From positions 496,001 through 560,000 of the forward strand of contig CP064991.1 in the NCBI GenBank assembly GCA_016699895.1: 64,000 bases of DNA. Reading direction: 5' to 3'. Below the pieces are notes generated by a model that was not told the origin of the DNA, did not search any database, and saw nothing but the letters and a program-made list of their open reading frames with translations. Both the position numbers and the translations under genes were made by a program. Positions 52,919 through 62,911 of this stretch are shown here, piece after piece. This DNA is from Candidatus Saccharibacteria bacterium. GTDB lineage: Bacteria > Patescibacteriota > Saccharimonadia > Saccharimonadales > Saccharimonadaceae. Position 1 is the first letter of the stretch, and each line of letters opens with the position of its first letter.

Positions 52919-55600
52919 TTAACTTCCAGAGAATGCTATTGTTTTTGAGCCACTGCCGGTATAGTAGCCAGCATCAGTAGCGGTGGCCGATACGGAATAG
53001 GAGCCGCTCAGCGCGTCAACGATAATTGACCATGCTCCTGTTGAGTCCTGGGTTGCCGAGTAGGTATTGCCATTAACAGAGATAGATACGCTAGTTATGC
53101 TATTGGTTCCGGCTTGGACTAGAACAGATATATCGTATCGACCATCAGATCGATGTGTCGCGGATATAGTGGATATGAACGGAATCGCATCCGAGCAGCT
53201 ATGGAAATCGTCTTTGTTTAGGACATCGTAACCATCAGGTGCTGTATAGGTGGTTTCCTTGGTGATAGGATCGGTGATCTTTTCAACTTCTAGCTCCTCG
53301 CGGGCGCCAGCCGGCGTACAATCAGTTGCTAGTTTTTTACTAACCTTGTCAAAGGTGAGTTTCTCGGTCGATTTCTTTTGATTTTTGTTATACCAGGATG
53401 GGAAGAGGTCGCTCTTACCACCCACGGTGAGAGTTTGCAAGCCAGACGGCTTGGTAAACCAGTCGCCAGTTTTCCAGGTACCGTCCGGTTTAAAGACGTT
53501 GTTATAAACCTGTGTGGTGACAGCGGCTACGAGCGGCCCGAGGCGCGATGAGGCGGAGTTTTTCAAGGCTTTTGGTACGTGGTTACCGTACCAGACACTC
53601 AAGGTAGCTTTTGGCGTGTAGCTCATCATCCAAAGGTCTTTTTTCTTGCCGCCGATATCGGAGGTACCGGTTTTGGTGGCGGTCTTGATGCCGTTAATAT
53701 AAAAACCAGTTGGACGCCAACCCATCGTGCCACGACGGGCATTGTCGTCGGTCAGGATGTCGGAGATGATATAGGCTGTTTGCGGATCGATGACTTGTTC
53801 GCCTTTGTCTTCCCATTCGTACAGGGTTTGACCCTGAGAATTCTTGACGCTGATAATGTCGCTGACTGGTTTGTAGACACCCATACGAGCAATAGTTGCA
53901 AAAGCGTTAGCGTGCTCAACCTGTTTGGCACCACAACCACCAATAGCCGAGGCTAGACCAGCTGAAGTGTCAGCGCCGTCCGTACAATAGCTCTTGTCGC
54001 CCATAGCCTGGATGACATCTCTCGTATCGCTAATGCCGTTGAGCGCCATAGCCTTGATAGCTGGTACGTTACGTGATTCGGCCAGGCCCTGTCTAATCGG
54101 TATATTGCCTTTGAACTTGCCGTCGGCGTTAGCGACGGACGTGCCATCGCCAGTTCGATATACGCTCTGCGGGATTGGCGTATCTGGTATGATCGATCCA
54201 GCACCAAAAGCACCGTTTTTATTGGTCTGATTATTGATGAGTGCCGAATAGACGAGGGGTTTTATAGTAGAACCTGGCTGGATAAAGGCGGTCGCTGCAT
54301 TGTAGGCGCCGTAATCTGGATAATTAAAATCTCGACTACCGCGCATACCGAGAACTTGACCAGTCTCGTTATCAATCATAGTGACAGAGGCGTTGTCAAA
54401 GCCCATCTGTGTTGGGAGCGAGCTAGCAAACACTTTGTCAACTTCGCTATCGATGACATCTTGGACACGGACATCGAGAGTGGTTGTTACGGTCAAACCG
54501 CCCTGACCAACGACTTTGGCGCCGAGTTTATTTTCAAGGTCTTGTTTCACCATTTGGATGAAGTGCGGAGCTTTGGCGCTCTTGAGCTGATCCTCGGCGG
54601 GCTTGATGGTGTCGAGAATCGGTTCAGCCTTGGCGGCGTCGATGGCTTCTTGACTGTATTTATCCGGGAACTGCTGACGCATATAGTCGAGCACGACTTT
54701 TTGGCGGGCCAGTAGTTTGGCGTTGCCGTCGGTGTTATACGGGTTGTAGGCGCCCGGAGACTGCGGAATCGAAGCCAGCAAAGCTGCCTCCGCCAAAGTG
54801 AGCTCTTTGGCACTGTGTCCAAAATAAGTCTGCGCAGCCGATTCGACACCGTTGCGTCGTCCGCCGTATGGTGATTCGTTGAGGTACATCACGAGGATTT
54901 GATCTTTGCTATAGATTCGCTCGGCTTCGACTGACAAGATAGCTTCCTTTATTTTGCGCGGAATACCGCTAATGCCACGATTATTAGCCTCGTCTGAGAA
55001 ATAAACCTGTTTAATCAACTGCTGTGTTAGCGTTGAGCCACCCTGCGTACCACCCGAACCGGTGACGTTGTTGACCACGGCGCGTAGCATACCGGTCAGG
55101 CTGACACCGCCGTGTTTGTAGAAATCTTTATCCTCAATGGCGACGGTAGCGTCTTTCATGTTCTGGCTAATATTTTCTGAGGTAACAACGAGGCGATATT
55201 CGCCAGTTCCGGTGTCTTCCCATAATAATGTACCGTTGCGGTCATAATATTTAGATACTGTGGTGGCGACACGTTTGGATAGCTCCTCTGGCTTTAGGGC
55301 GTCAAGTTCTTTGCGGAAATACATAAACATTGCGCCGCCCGCTATGATGAGGAATAGGATGGAAAAGAGGGTGATTTTACCAAGCATCTTGAGCCCGCGC
55401 ATCGAGAACCAATATTTGAATACGCGTTTAGGATGTAGATGAGCCACAAAACGCAGCACAGGGTTTTTTGGCAAAGTTGCTAGATACTCAGCACGTTCGC
55501 GCGCCTTACCTTCTTTTTTAATAGTACGACGGCTCTTGCCCTTGTTTTTGGTCAAGTTAGAATAGGTGGTGAACTTTTGCTGATTCTTCTTCTTAGCCAC
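52919..55600 (-). CDS. Class A penicillin-binding protein (PBP1A-like)
   Basis: 893 residues with a GTG start behind GAAGGAGAG. Highly basic cytosolic tail (~1-75), membrane helix (~76-97), glycosyltransferase domain (AIEDKDFYKHGGVS, GGSTLTQQLIKQ, ESPYGGRRNGVESAAQTYFG), transpeptidase domain (GSTIKPLVYSALI with the SxxK Ser, SRNVPAIKA, KTATKTGTSDIGG), and a C-terminal Ig-like beta domain (~800-893). It polymerises and cross-links peptidoglycan. With murI, VanY and DacA it supports a murein wall. Confidence 0.96.
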   Translation of the reverse strand: MAKKKNQQKFTTYSNLTKNKGKSRRTIKKEGKARERAEYLATLPKNPVLRFVAHLHPKRVFKYWFSMRGLKMLGKITLFSILFLIIAGGAMFMYFRKELDALKPEELSKRVATTVSKYYDRNGTLLWEDTGTGEYRLVVTSENISQNMKDATVAIEDKDFYKHGGVSLTGMLRAVVNNVTGSGGTQGGSTLTQQLIKQVYFSDEANNRGISGIPRKIKEAILSVEAERIYSKDQILVMYLNESPYGGRRNGVESAAQTYFGHSAKELTLAEAALLASIPQSPGAYNPYNTDGNAKLLARQKVVLDYMRQQFPDKYSQEAIDAAKAEPILDTIKPAEDQLKSAKAPHFIQMVKQDLENKLGAKVVGQGGLTVTTTLDVRVQDVIDSEVDKVFASSLPTQMGFDNASVTMIDNETGQVLGMRGSRDFNYPDYGAYNAATAFIQPGSTIKPLVYSALINNQTNKNGAFGAGSIIPDTPIPQSVYRTGDGTSVANADGKFKGNIPIRQGLAESRNVPAIKAMALNGISDTRDVIQAMGDKSYCTDGADTSAGLASAIGGCGAKQVEHANAFATIARMGVYKPVSDIISVKNSQGQTLYEWEDKGEQVIDPQTAYIISDILTDDNARRGTMGWRPTGFYINGIKTATKTGTSDIGGKKKDLWMMSYTPKATLSVWYGNHVPKALKNSASSRLGPLVAAVTTQVYNNVFKPDGTWKTGDWFTKPSGLQTLTVGGKSDLFPSWYNKNQKKSTEKLTFDKVSKKLATDCTPAGAREELEVEKITDPITKETTYTAPDGYDVLNKDDFHSCSDAIPFISTISATHRSDGRYDISVLVQAGTNSITSVSISVNGNTYSATQDSTGAWSIIVDALSGSYSVSATATDAGYYTGSGSKTIAFSGS

Positions 55601-55626
55601 TTTCTCTCCTTCAAATTAACTGCTCT

Positions 55627-55655
55627 ATTTTAGCACAAGATCGATCGCCAGCCAA
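55627..55655 (-). promoter_or_regulatory. Sigma-70 promoter of the PBP gene
   Basis: Minus-strand TTGGCT (55655-55650), 17 bases, TAAAAT (55632-55627). Leader of about 20 bases with GAAGGAGAG. Confidence 0.65.
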
Positions 55656-55660
55656 ACAAG

Positions 55661-55689
55661 TTGCTTTTACTGCCATACCGTGTTAAAAT
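55661..55689 (+). promoter_or_regulatory. Sigma-70 promoter of fusA
   Basis: TTGCTT (55661-55666), 17 bases, TGT-TAAAAT (-10 at 55684-55689). The leader is about 85 bases long and ends in AGAAGGAAG. Confidence 0.7.
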
Positions 55690-55782
55690 TTTTAACGAGC
55701 ATAGTCGCGTCTCTTTTTTGGTGGCGTGAAATAAAGCACAGTAACTGTCAATCTAATTAATGTAAAAAGAAGAAGGAAGTAC

Positions 55783-57867
55783 ATGGCAACAACTCCCCTA
55801 GCAAAGTTTCGTAACATCGGTATTATTGCGCATATTGACGCTGGTAAAACCACGACCACCGAGGGTATTCTATATCGCACCGGTCTCACTCACAAAATCG
55901 GCGAAGTCCGTGGTGACGGTGACGGTGCTACGACTGACTGGATGGCACAGGAAAAGGAACGCGGCATCACTATTACCTCCGCTGCAGTGACGTGTTTCTG
56001 GAAGGGTCACAAAATTAATATTATTGATACCCCAGGTCACATTGACTTTACCGCCGAGGTCGAGCGCAGCTTGCGTGTTCTCGATGGTGCTGTGACAGTG
56101 TTTGACGGCAAAATGGGCGTTGAGGCGCAGTCTGAGACGGTGTGGCGCCAGGCTAACAAATATGGTGTGCCACGTATTTGCTTTATAAACAAAATCAACC
56201 AAACTGGTGGCGATTTCTATAAATCACTCGATAGCATTCACGATCGCCTCAGCAAAAACGCCTTGCCAGTTCATTTGCCAATCGGTTTCGAAAAAGATAT
56301 TTGCGGTGTGGTTGACCTGATTGCCATGAAAGGCTATACCTACAAAGACTACGCTGATCACGAATTGGTCGAAGGCGAGATTCCAGCCGATATGGTTGAA
56401 AAGGCCAAAAATGCTCGCACTCTCCTCGTTGAGAAAGCTGTCGAATACGACGATGCATTGTTCGAGCGCTATCTCGACCAAGGCGAAGAATCGATCACCG
56501 AAGACGAATTGAAATCGGCTCTCCGTAAAGCCGTACTATCTGGCGAGTTCTATCTCGTAACTGGTGGCGACGGTCGCGGCGTGATTGTCGAGAAACTACT
56601 CGACCTCGTCGCCGACTACATGCCAGCTCCAACTGATGTCGATGCTGTGTGGGGTCAGAATCCAAAAACTGGCGACGAAATCGAGCGCAAACCTGATGTT
56701 AGCGAGCCGCTCAGCGCTCTAGCCTTCAAGATTGCGGCTGACCCGTTTGTCGGTAAACTCATTTTCGTTCGCGTCTATAGTGGTAAATTGACCGCTGGTT
56801 CGTATATCCTGAACACAACAACGGGTGAGAAAGAGCGTATCGGCCGTATCGTCCGTATGTTTGCTGACAAACGAGAGGACATCGGTGAAGTCGAAGCTGG
56901 TGATATCGCTGCTGTGGTCGGTCTGAAAAACACGACCACCGGTACGACGCTCTGTGACCCAGCTCATCCAATACAGCTCGAAGGTATCGAGTTCGTCGAT
57001 CCTCCAGTTTCTATTGCTATTGAGCCAAAGACCAAGGCTGACCAGGAAAAAATGGCGATTGCTCTGCAGCGTCTCGCCGAGGAAGATCCAACGTTCCGCG
57101 TTCATACTGACGAGGAAACCGGCCAAACGATTATTAGCGGTATGGGTGAGCTTCATCTTGATATTATCGTTGATCGCATGAAACGCGAGTTTAATGTCGA
57201 AGCTAACATTGGTGAACCACAAGTGGCCTTCCGCGAAACGATTCGTGGTACCAAGGAAATCCAAGGTAAATACATCAAACAGTCCGGTGGTCGCGGTCAG
57301 TATGGTGATGTTTGGCTACGCCTCGAACCGAATGAGGCTGGCAAAGGCTTCGAGTTCTTTGACGCCATTAAAGGTGGCGTGGTACCCCAGGAATATCGCC
57401 CAGCCGTCAAAGCTGGTATCATCGAAACCCTCGATAGCGGTGTTATCGCCGGCTATCCAGTTGTTGATGTCAAAGCTACGCTCTATGATGGTTCATATCA
57501 CGATGTCGACTCTAACGAAATGGCCTTCAAGATGGCTGGGTCGCTCGCAACCCGCGAAGGTGTCAAGCAAGCTAAACCAGTCCTACTCGAGCCAGTGATG
57601 AAACTAGTCGTGGTTACCCCCGAGGAATTCATGGGTGATGTGATCGGCGACATCAACTCGCGTCGCGGTCGCATCGAGGCTATGGAGGATCTCATGGGCG
57701 GCGCCAAACAAATCACTTCATTTGTACCACTAGCATCGATGTTCGGCTATACAACTGACCTACGTTCAATGTCGCAAGGCCGTGCTGCTAGCTCGATGGA
57801 ACTGGCCCAGTACGAGGAAGTCCCACCAAACGTAGCTCAGGAAATCATCGAGAAACGAGCTAAATAG
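55783..57867 (+). CDS. fusA: Elongation factor G
   Basis: 694 residues, full length. G1 [13 protein letters not shown]2/switch I with [10 protein letters not shown]3 [10 protein letters not shown]4 INKINQTG (Asn-Lys-x-x in the less common NKIN form), then domains II-V ([23 protein letters not shown]). It drives translocation on the ribosome. It has its own promoter and terminator and is not preceded by rpsL-rpsG, its usual partners. Confidence 0.99.
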   Translation: MATTPLAKFRNIGIIAHIDAGKTTTTEGILYRTGLTHKIGEVRGDGDGATTDWMAQEKERGITITSAAVTCFWKGHKINIIDTPGHIDFTAEVERSLRVLDGAVTVFDGKMGVEAQSETVWRQANKYGVPRICFINKINQTGGDFYKSLDSIHDRLSKNALPVHLPIGFEKDICGVVDLIAMKGYTYKDYADHELVEGEIPADMVEKAKNARTLLVEKAVEYDDALFERYLDQGEESITEDELKSALRKAVLSGEFYLVTGGDGRGVIVEKLLDLVADYMPAPTDVDAVWGQNPKTGDEIERKPDVSEPLSALAFKIAADPFVGKLIFVRVYSGKLTAGSYILNTTTGEKERIGRIVRMFADKREDIGEVEAGDIAAVVGLKNTTTGTTLCDPAHPIQLEGIEFVDPPVSIAIEPKTKADQEKMAIALQRLAEEDPTFRVHTDEETGQTIISGMGELHLDIIVDRMKREFNVEANIGEPQVAFRETIRGTKEIQGKYIKQSGGRGQYGDVWLRLEPNEAGKGFEFFDAIKGGVVPQEYRPAVKAGIIETLDSGVIAGYPVVDVKATLYDGSYHDVDSNEMAFKMAGSLATREGVKQAKPVLLEPVMKLVVVTPEEFMGDVIGDINSRRGRIEAMEDLMGGAKQITSFVPLASMFGYTTDLRSMSQGRAASSMELAQYEEVPPNVAQEIIEKRAK

Positions 57868-57876
57868 CCTGAGACT

Positions 57877-57904
57877 GTGCCGAGAGCGATAGTAGTCTCG
57901 GCAC
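57877..57904 (+). terminator. Terminator-like hairpin after fusA
   Basis: GTGCCGAGA (57877-57885), 10-base loop, TCTCGGCAC (57896-57904): nine perfect pairs, followed by AATTTC rather than a full T-run. Confidence 0.6.
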
Positions 57905-58022
57905 AATTTCAAAGATATTCGCCATATTAAGACTAGACGCGCATAGAGAGCAGCTGGTTGATAGGTTTGTTGCCGATGCAACAGATCTAGGTAGCTACTT
58001 TGTTCATTCGGACGATGATGAC

Positions 58023-58517
58023 ATGATGGCGCTACAGATAGATAGTGCTCAGCGTGACGCTAGTAGGTTCGGTGAGAGCCTTGCGAAACCGCCATCGTAT
58101 ACTTTTGGTGCATTTCTGTTTTCGCCAAATGGTCGATTGGCCTTGCGGGCTACGCCGTTTGTGCTATCACCCGAGATTGTTATCACTAGAAACAGGCATC
58201 GCGGAACGGTAGGGTTTCATGAATCTGTGGCGCGAGATATTATTGATACGATAGACGATAAAGATCTCGGTGAGGCTAGGTTTGCTACAACAGAACTGTT
58301 CCCGCTAGTATCGGGAAAAATTGCTTGCAGACTGATCTATTTTGATCAATTTAATGGCATTGGCGATCAGATGCCATATGATTGGAGGGATCAGCAAGTG
58401 CGAGCTAGCGAGCTAGAGGCTATGCGCGGATTGTCGATATTGACGCCTCAGATCGACTACATTGCTCGCCATCCAGACATGTGCCCAACAATGTGTATAT
58501 TAGCGACGGGCTGGTAA
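58023..58517 (+). CDS. Unknown protein between fusA and tuf, start uncertain
   Basis: 164 residues from the first ATG, soluble, with segments such as YTFGAFLFSPNGRLALRATP and FNGIGDQMPYDWRDQQ. No family is recognised. The reading frame stays open for about 50 codons upstream (to 57873), and the last ~35 of these look coding (RLDAHREQLVDRFVADATDL), yet no ATG, GTG or TTG occurs there. No Shine-Dalgarno or -10 fits the ATG at 58023. So the gene may use an unusual start, carry a sequence error, or have lost its start. Confidence 0.5.
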   Translation: MMALQIDSAQRDASRFGESLAKPPSYTFGAFLFSPNGRLALRATPFVLSPEIVITRNRHRGTVGFHESVARDIIDTIDDKDLGEARFATTELFPLVSGKIACRLIYFDQFNGIGDQMPYDWRDQQVRASELEAMRGLSILTPQIDYIARHPDMCPTMCILATGW

Positions 58518-58562
58518 CGACACGTCGTAAATAAATAAGCACACTACTGCCTCCCCAAGGTC

Positions 58563-58591
58563 TTTACAGAGTCGTACTTTTTCGGTAGAAT
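58563..58591 (+). promoter_or_regulatory. Sigma-70 promoter of tuf
   Basis: TTTACA (58563-58568), 17 bases, TAGAAT (58586-58591). Confidence 0.7.
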
Positions 58592-58600
58592 AGTAGGTAA

Positions 58601-58641
58601 GCGCTGCCGCGGCGATGTTGAATGTCGCGTCGCCAGAGCGC
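58601..58641 (+). promoter_or_regulatory. Structured leader of tuf
   Basis: GCGCT (58601-58605) pairs with AGCGC (58637-58641), and GGCGA (58611-58615) with TCGCC (58630-58634) inside it. The hairpin is GC-rich and sits at the 5' end of an ~80-base leader; it may stabilise the message or serve control. AAGGAGAAC precedes the ATG. Confidence 0.45.
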
Positions 58642-58676
58642 GAAGCTAATTATAAACTTAATAACAAGGAGAACAA

Positions 58677-59858
<1,182 letters not shown>

Positions 59859-59878
59859 TCGATAGTCTAACCACCAGA

Positions 59879-59912
59879 GAGAGTTTGCTATAAACGGCAA
59901 GCTCTCTTTTTG
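59879..59912 (+). terminator. Intrinsic terminator after tuf
   Basis: AGAGAG-T-TTGC (59879-59889) pairs with GCAA-G-CTCTCT (59898-59908), loop of eight, then TTTT. Confidence 0.85.
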
Positions 59913-59955
59913 GTTTGTATCTGTCAAAAGATTTGTTAATCAGGGGCGACTCGGC

Positions 59956-59961
59956 TATAAT
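59956..59961 (+). promoter_or_regulatory. -10 of the 120-residue unknown gene, leaderless spacing
   Basis: TATAAT, eight bases before ATG 59969. Confidence 0.55.
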
Positions 59962-59968
59962 ATGTCGC

Positions 59969-60331
59969 ATGTCAACAGGAACTATGGAACGACGAGGGGC
60001 TTTTTCGGGTGGAGCTGACACTGAATATGTTAGCAACCAGCTGCCGGACCTCAATACTGACGGGTCTGGATCGATGCGCGGCAATGGTGATAACGATGAC
60101 GATGGTGACGGCGAAGGGCGATGCGTGTTCGGGGAATACGCCGAGCGATATAATACGACAGATTTACAGGGCGTCACAGTGCCAGAATTATTGGACGGAA
60201 ACGACCTCCGGGCAGGTGATCATGTGGTTGCACAGCGAGCATGTGGCAAGACAGGCTGTGCTCTCGTAGTGATATTGAATCCGCATCACGGGCTATTCCA
60301 ACATGGTCAATGTCGAGAACAATCTAGATAG
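59969..60331 (+). CDS. Unknown acidic protein between tuf and rpsJ
   Basis: 120 residues from the ATG eight bases after TATAAT; a start at 59915 lies upstream of that box. The first ~60 residues are Gly/Asp-rich and probably disordered (NGDNDDDGDGEG). The second half looks folded, with LQGVTVPELLDGNDLRAGDH and ACGKTGCALVVILNPHHG; CGKTGC and a His pair recall a metal site, but no family is recognised. It ends next to the rpsJ promoter. Confidence 0.55.
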   Translation: MSTGTMERRGAFSGGADTEYVSNQLPDLNTDGSGSMRGNGDNDDDGDGEGRCVFGEYAERYNTTDLQGVTVPELLDGNDLRAGDHVVAQRACGKTGCALVVILNPHHGLFQHGQCREQSR

Positions 60332-60334
60332 TCC

Positions 60335-60363
60335 TTGCAAAAAACCCAGATTTGGTCTACAAT
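60335..60363 (+). promoter_or_regulatory. Sigma-70 promoter of rpsJ
   Basis: TTGCAA (60335-60340), 17 bases, TACAAT (60358-60363). Confidence 0.75.
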
Positions 60364-60383
60364 AGTATGCGTTAAACCTAATT

Positions 60384-60428
60384 GCGCCGGTAACTTGTGA
60401 GAGATTGCGGCGCCCCTGAGACTCAGGG
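60384..60428 (+). promoter_or_regulatory. Structured leader of rpsJ
   Basis: Two adjacent hairpins: GCGCC (60384-60388) with GGCGC (60409-60413), and CCCTGA (60414-60419), loop GAC, TCAGGG (60423-60428). The second ends just before GAGAAGGAGC, the ribosome site. A site for feedback by a ribosomal protein is possible (inference). Confidence 0.5.
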
Positions 60429-60440
60429 AGAAGGAGCTAT

Positions 60441-60758
60441 ATGGCAGATGCAGCCGTACCAAAAATCAGAATCAAACTAAAAGCCTATGATCACAAGATC
60501 ATCGATGCCGCCGCCAAGCAGATTGTCGACACGGCAATTCGCACCGGTGCTAACGTCGTCGGCCCGGTACCTTTGCCGGTTAAACGATCGACGTTTACCG
60601 TTGTCAAAAGCCCACACGTCTACAAAAAGGGCGGTGAAGCTTTCGAAATGCGCGTTCATAAACGCCTCATCGACATCGTTGACGCTAAACCAAAGACGAT
60701 CGACAGCCTACAAAACCTGTCGCTACCAGCCGGTGTTGACGCTGAAATTCGCATGTAG
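60441..60758 (+). CDS. rpsJ: Ribosomal protein S10
   Basis: 105 residues. [40 protein letters not shown] and [14 protein letters not shown] are diagnostic. S10 is part of the 30S head and, with NusB, of antitermination. In most bacteria it heads the S10 operon (rplC and others next); here a CapA gene follows, so rpsJ is detached. Confidence 0.98.
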   Translation: MADAAVPKIRIKLKAYDHKIIDAAAKQIVDTAIRTGANVVGPVPLPVKRSTFTVVKSPHVYKKGGEAFEMRVHKRLIDIVDAKPKTIDSLQNLSLPAGVDAEIRM

Positions 60759-60768
60759 TTAGTGATAT

Positions 60769-60798
60769 TTGCCTGTTTTACCTTGACCGTGATATACT
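60769..60798 (+). promoter_or_regulatory. Promoter of the second CapA gene
   Basis: TTGCCT (60769-60774), 18 bases, TATACT (60793-60798). The ATG is eleven bases beyond, so the leader is only about four bases. Confidence 0.5.
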
Positions 60799-60808
60799 CC
60801 TAATCAAG

Positions 60809-62041
60809 ATGAAACAGGCATTTTATGTTGGCAAAAAATCCAGCAAACTCAAGTGGATTATTATTGCTACTGTGGCAATAATCGTGGTTGCAATCGGGGC
60901 TTTTTATGTTGTGAAGCAAAAGTCATCGGACAATGACAACAAAGATACTGTATCCTCGAACACCACGAATCCCGAACCAGACGACGTGGCCAAGGAAATA
61001 GTTATCAAAATCGCCATGATGGGCGATATGTTAGCGCATGATTCGGTCAATGCTCAGGCGAAAACCACCGATGGTTATGACTACAAACCGTATTTTACGG
61101 CGATCAAGTCGCTCTATACTGGGTCGGACATCGTATTTTGTAACCCCGAGACTTCGGTGGCGGGCGATACATATGGTGTTACTGGCTACCCGGCGTTTAA
61201 TGCGCCGAGTGCGTTCGCGCGTGATTTGGTCGACGGTGCCGGCTGTAATGTCGTCAGTCTGGCTTCGAATCACCAAAACGACAAAGGTCAAGCCGGCATC
61301 AATCAATCGCTCGCCGTCTGGAAACAGCAAACGTTACTGGCTTATAACGGCATGAATAGTTCGGCTGATGATCAGAATAAAGTTGCCTATTTCACAGTAC
61401 GGGGTGTCAAAGTAGCTTTCGTAGCATTTGCCGATTTTAGCAACACCAAACTCTCGAATAGTTACGGCGTGAATATCTATCACGACACAGCGTTGGTGCA
61501 GAGATTGATGAGTGATGCTAGGGCGAATGCCGATGTCGTATTGGTGTCGGCGCATTGGGGAACTGAGGATTCGAGCGTGGTGAATGCTGATCAACGGAAG
61601 ACTGCACAGCTACTCGCGGATAGTGGCGCAACTATGGTGATCGGCACTGGTCCGCATGTCATCCAGCCAGTCGTTTGGCTAAAAAGCAGCGACGGGCGTG
61701 ATGTACCGGTCTGGTACTCGATCGGTAACATGCTGAACAGCCAGCTCGGCATCGACGGCTTAACGAGTGGTGTTGCCAAAGGTGAAATTCATATTACCGA
61801 TGGAAAGGCAACAGTCAAAAAACTAGCATTTGCACCAACGTTTATGTCGTATGAATGGTCGGCAGCTGACAAGGCGGCGAATAGGTTGCTAGCGCGGCAT
61901 GATCTAAAACTGCAGCCGCTGGGAAGCGCTGGTGCGGAGATACGATCTATGTTTGGCAGTAGTAGGTCGGCGGCGGAACGACGAACGTACCTTGAAACTG
62001 CCCTTGATGCGGCGAAGGCTGGCGTTACGGTTGAACCGTGA
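60809..62041 (+). CDS. CapA-family membrane-anchored protein, second copy
   Basis: 410 residues. A membrane helix (about 14-36), a polar Asp/Asn/Ser linker, then a CapA fold: IAMMGDMLAHDSV, IVFCNPETSVAGD, VVSLASNHQNDKGQAG, LVSAHWGTEDSSV, MVIGTGPHVIQPV and VWYSIGNMLNSQ. It diverges from the copy at 36-37 kb. It faces the VanY and DacA carboxypeptidase genes, fitting an envelope function. Its end overlaps the vanY stop by 17 bases. Confidence 0.87.
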   Translation: MKQAFYVGKKSSKLKWIIIATVAIIVVAIGAFYVVKQKSSDNDNKDTVSSNTTNPEPDDVAKEIVIKIAMMGDMLAHDSVNAQAKTTDGYDYKPYFTAIKSLYTGSDIVFCNPETSVAGDTYGVTGYPAFNAPSAFARDLVDGAGCNVVSLASNHQNDKGQAGINQSLAVWKQQTLLAYNGMNSSADDQNKVAYFTVRGVKVAFVAFADFSNTKLSNSYGVNIYHDTALVQRLMSDARANADVVLVSAHWGTEDSSVVNADQRKTAQLLADSGATMVIGTGPHVIQPVVWLKSSDGRDVPVWYSIGNMLNSQLGIDGLTSGVAKGEIHITDGKATVKKLAFAPTFMSYEWSAADKAANRLLARHDLKLQPLGSAGAEIRSMFGSSRSAAERRTYLETALDAAKAGVTVEP

Positions 62042-62876
62042 TCTTGCCGGCCTTGACTAGTTCATCGCGAGCGGCCTGTAAATAAGGATAGGCCTCATCG
62101 AGCGTCAATCCGCTTTGATGCAAGGCTGTTGCTAGCGGTATCCCGACGTAACGTATATGCCACGGCTCGTACTGGTATTTGGTAATTTCGGTTTTATCGG
62201 CCGGATAGCGTATGATAAATCCGTATTTATAAGAGTTAGCTGCGATCCATTTACCAGCTGCCATATCGCCAAAACAGAGGCTAATGTAACATTCTCGTGA
62301 TCGTGGCGCGACGTCGGCGGCCAGCCCAGTCTGATGTTCGCTGTAGCCTGGTTTAGCGCTATATTTATTAGCAGCCTCCTCGCCCGATTTCGCTACATAA
62401 TTGGTGTAGTATATCTTTTGCTGGTTATAGGACCGGAAACCGCTCCCGATCATCAGATCATAGCCTGCCGCCATGGCGTCGGTCATCATGGCGTGATAAT
62501 CATTAACAGCCACCTCACGCAATGAGCGCTCGTCTTGATTTTTGTCGGTGCGACTATCATCTTTCAAAAAAACTAAATTACTCGGCCTGTAATCTTGTCG
62601 TGTCAATGGATGATCTTTGTTGACTACGACCCATAGGCTAGTCGGATCATTGTAATCTTCGACGATGGCATCGATCGGGTCAGCTCCAGGCAAGCTAACC
62701 TGGATGGTTTTAGGTTTGGTATCTTTATCGACCTTGGTTGGCTGGTTAGCGGTTTTGAGCGTTGTCGTATCAGATCCAGACTGTAATGTATATAGAAATA
62801 ATCCAGTACCAATGACGAGAATCGCTATCGCACCAATGACAATTTTGGCTGAGAGCTGCCGACGTTGTATATTCAT
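62025..62876 (-). CDS. VanY-type D-Ala-D-Ala carboxypeptidase
   Basis: 283 residues. A membrane anchor (about 11-31) and an M15B zinc peptidase domain: GSGFRSYNQQKIYY, SEHQTGLAADVAP (S-x-H-x-x-G-x-A-x-D with zinc His and Asp), and EPWHIRYVG (catalytic Glu and third zinc His). It trims the terminal D-Ala of peptidoglycan stems. Start lies seven bases after TAGAAT. Confidence 0.93.
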   Translation of the reverse strand: MNIQRRQLSAKIVIGAIAILVIGTGLFLYTLQSGSDTTTLKTANQPTKVDKDTKPKTIQVSLPGADPIDAIVEDYNDPTSLWVVVNKDHPLTRQDYRPSNLVFLKDDSRTDKNQDERSLREVAVNDYHAMMTDAMAAGYDLMIGSGFRSYNQQKIYYTNYVAKSGEEAANKYSAKPGYSEHQTGLAADVAPRSRECYISLCFGDMAAGKWIAANSYKYGFIIRYPADKTEITKYQYEPWHIRYVGIPLATALHQSGLTLDEAYPYLQAARDELVKAGKITVQP

Positions 62877-62882
62877 AGTACC

Positions 62883-62888
62883 ATTCTA
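62883..62888 (-). promoter_or_regulatory. -10 of the VanY gene, leaderless spacing
   Basis: Minus-strand TAGAAT, seven bases from ATG 62876. Confidence 0.5.
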
Positions 62889-62911
62889 GTGCAAAAAATC
62901 AGGTTCGTCCA

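Noticed and set aside
56719..57264. 181-residue minus-strand frame
   Set aside because: Fully antisense to fusA; a shadow frame of a conserved gene with strong codon bias.
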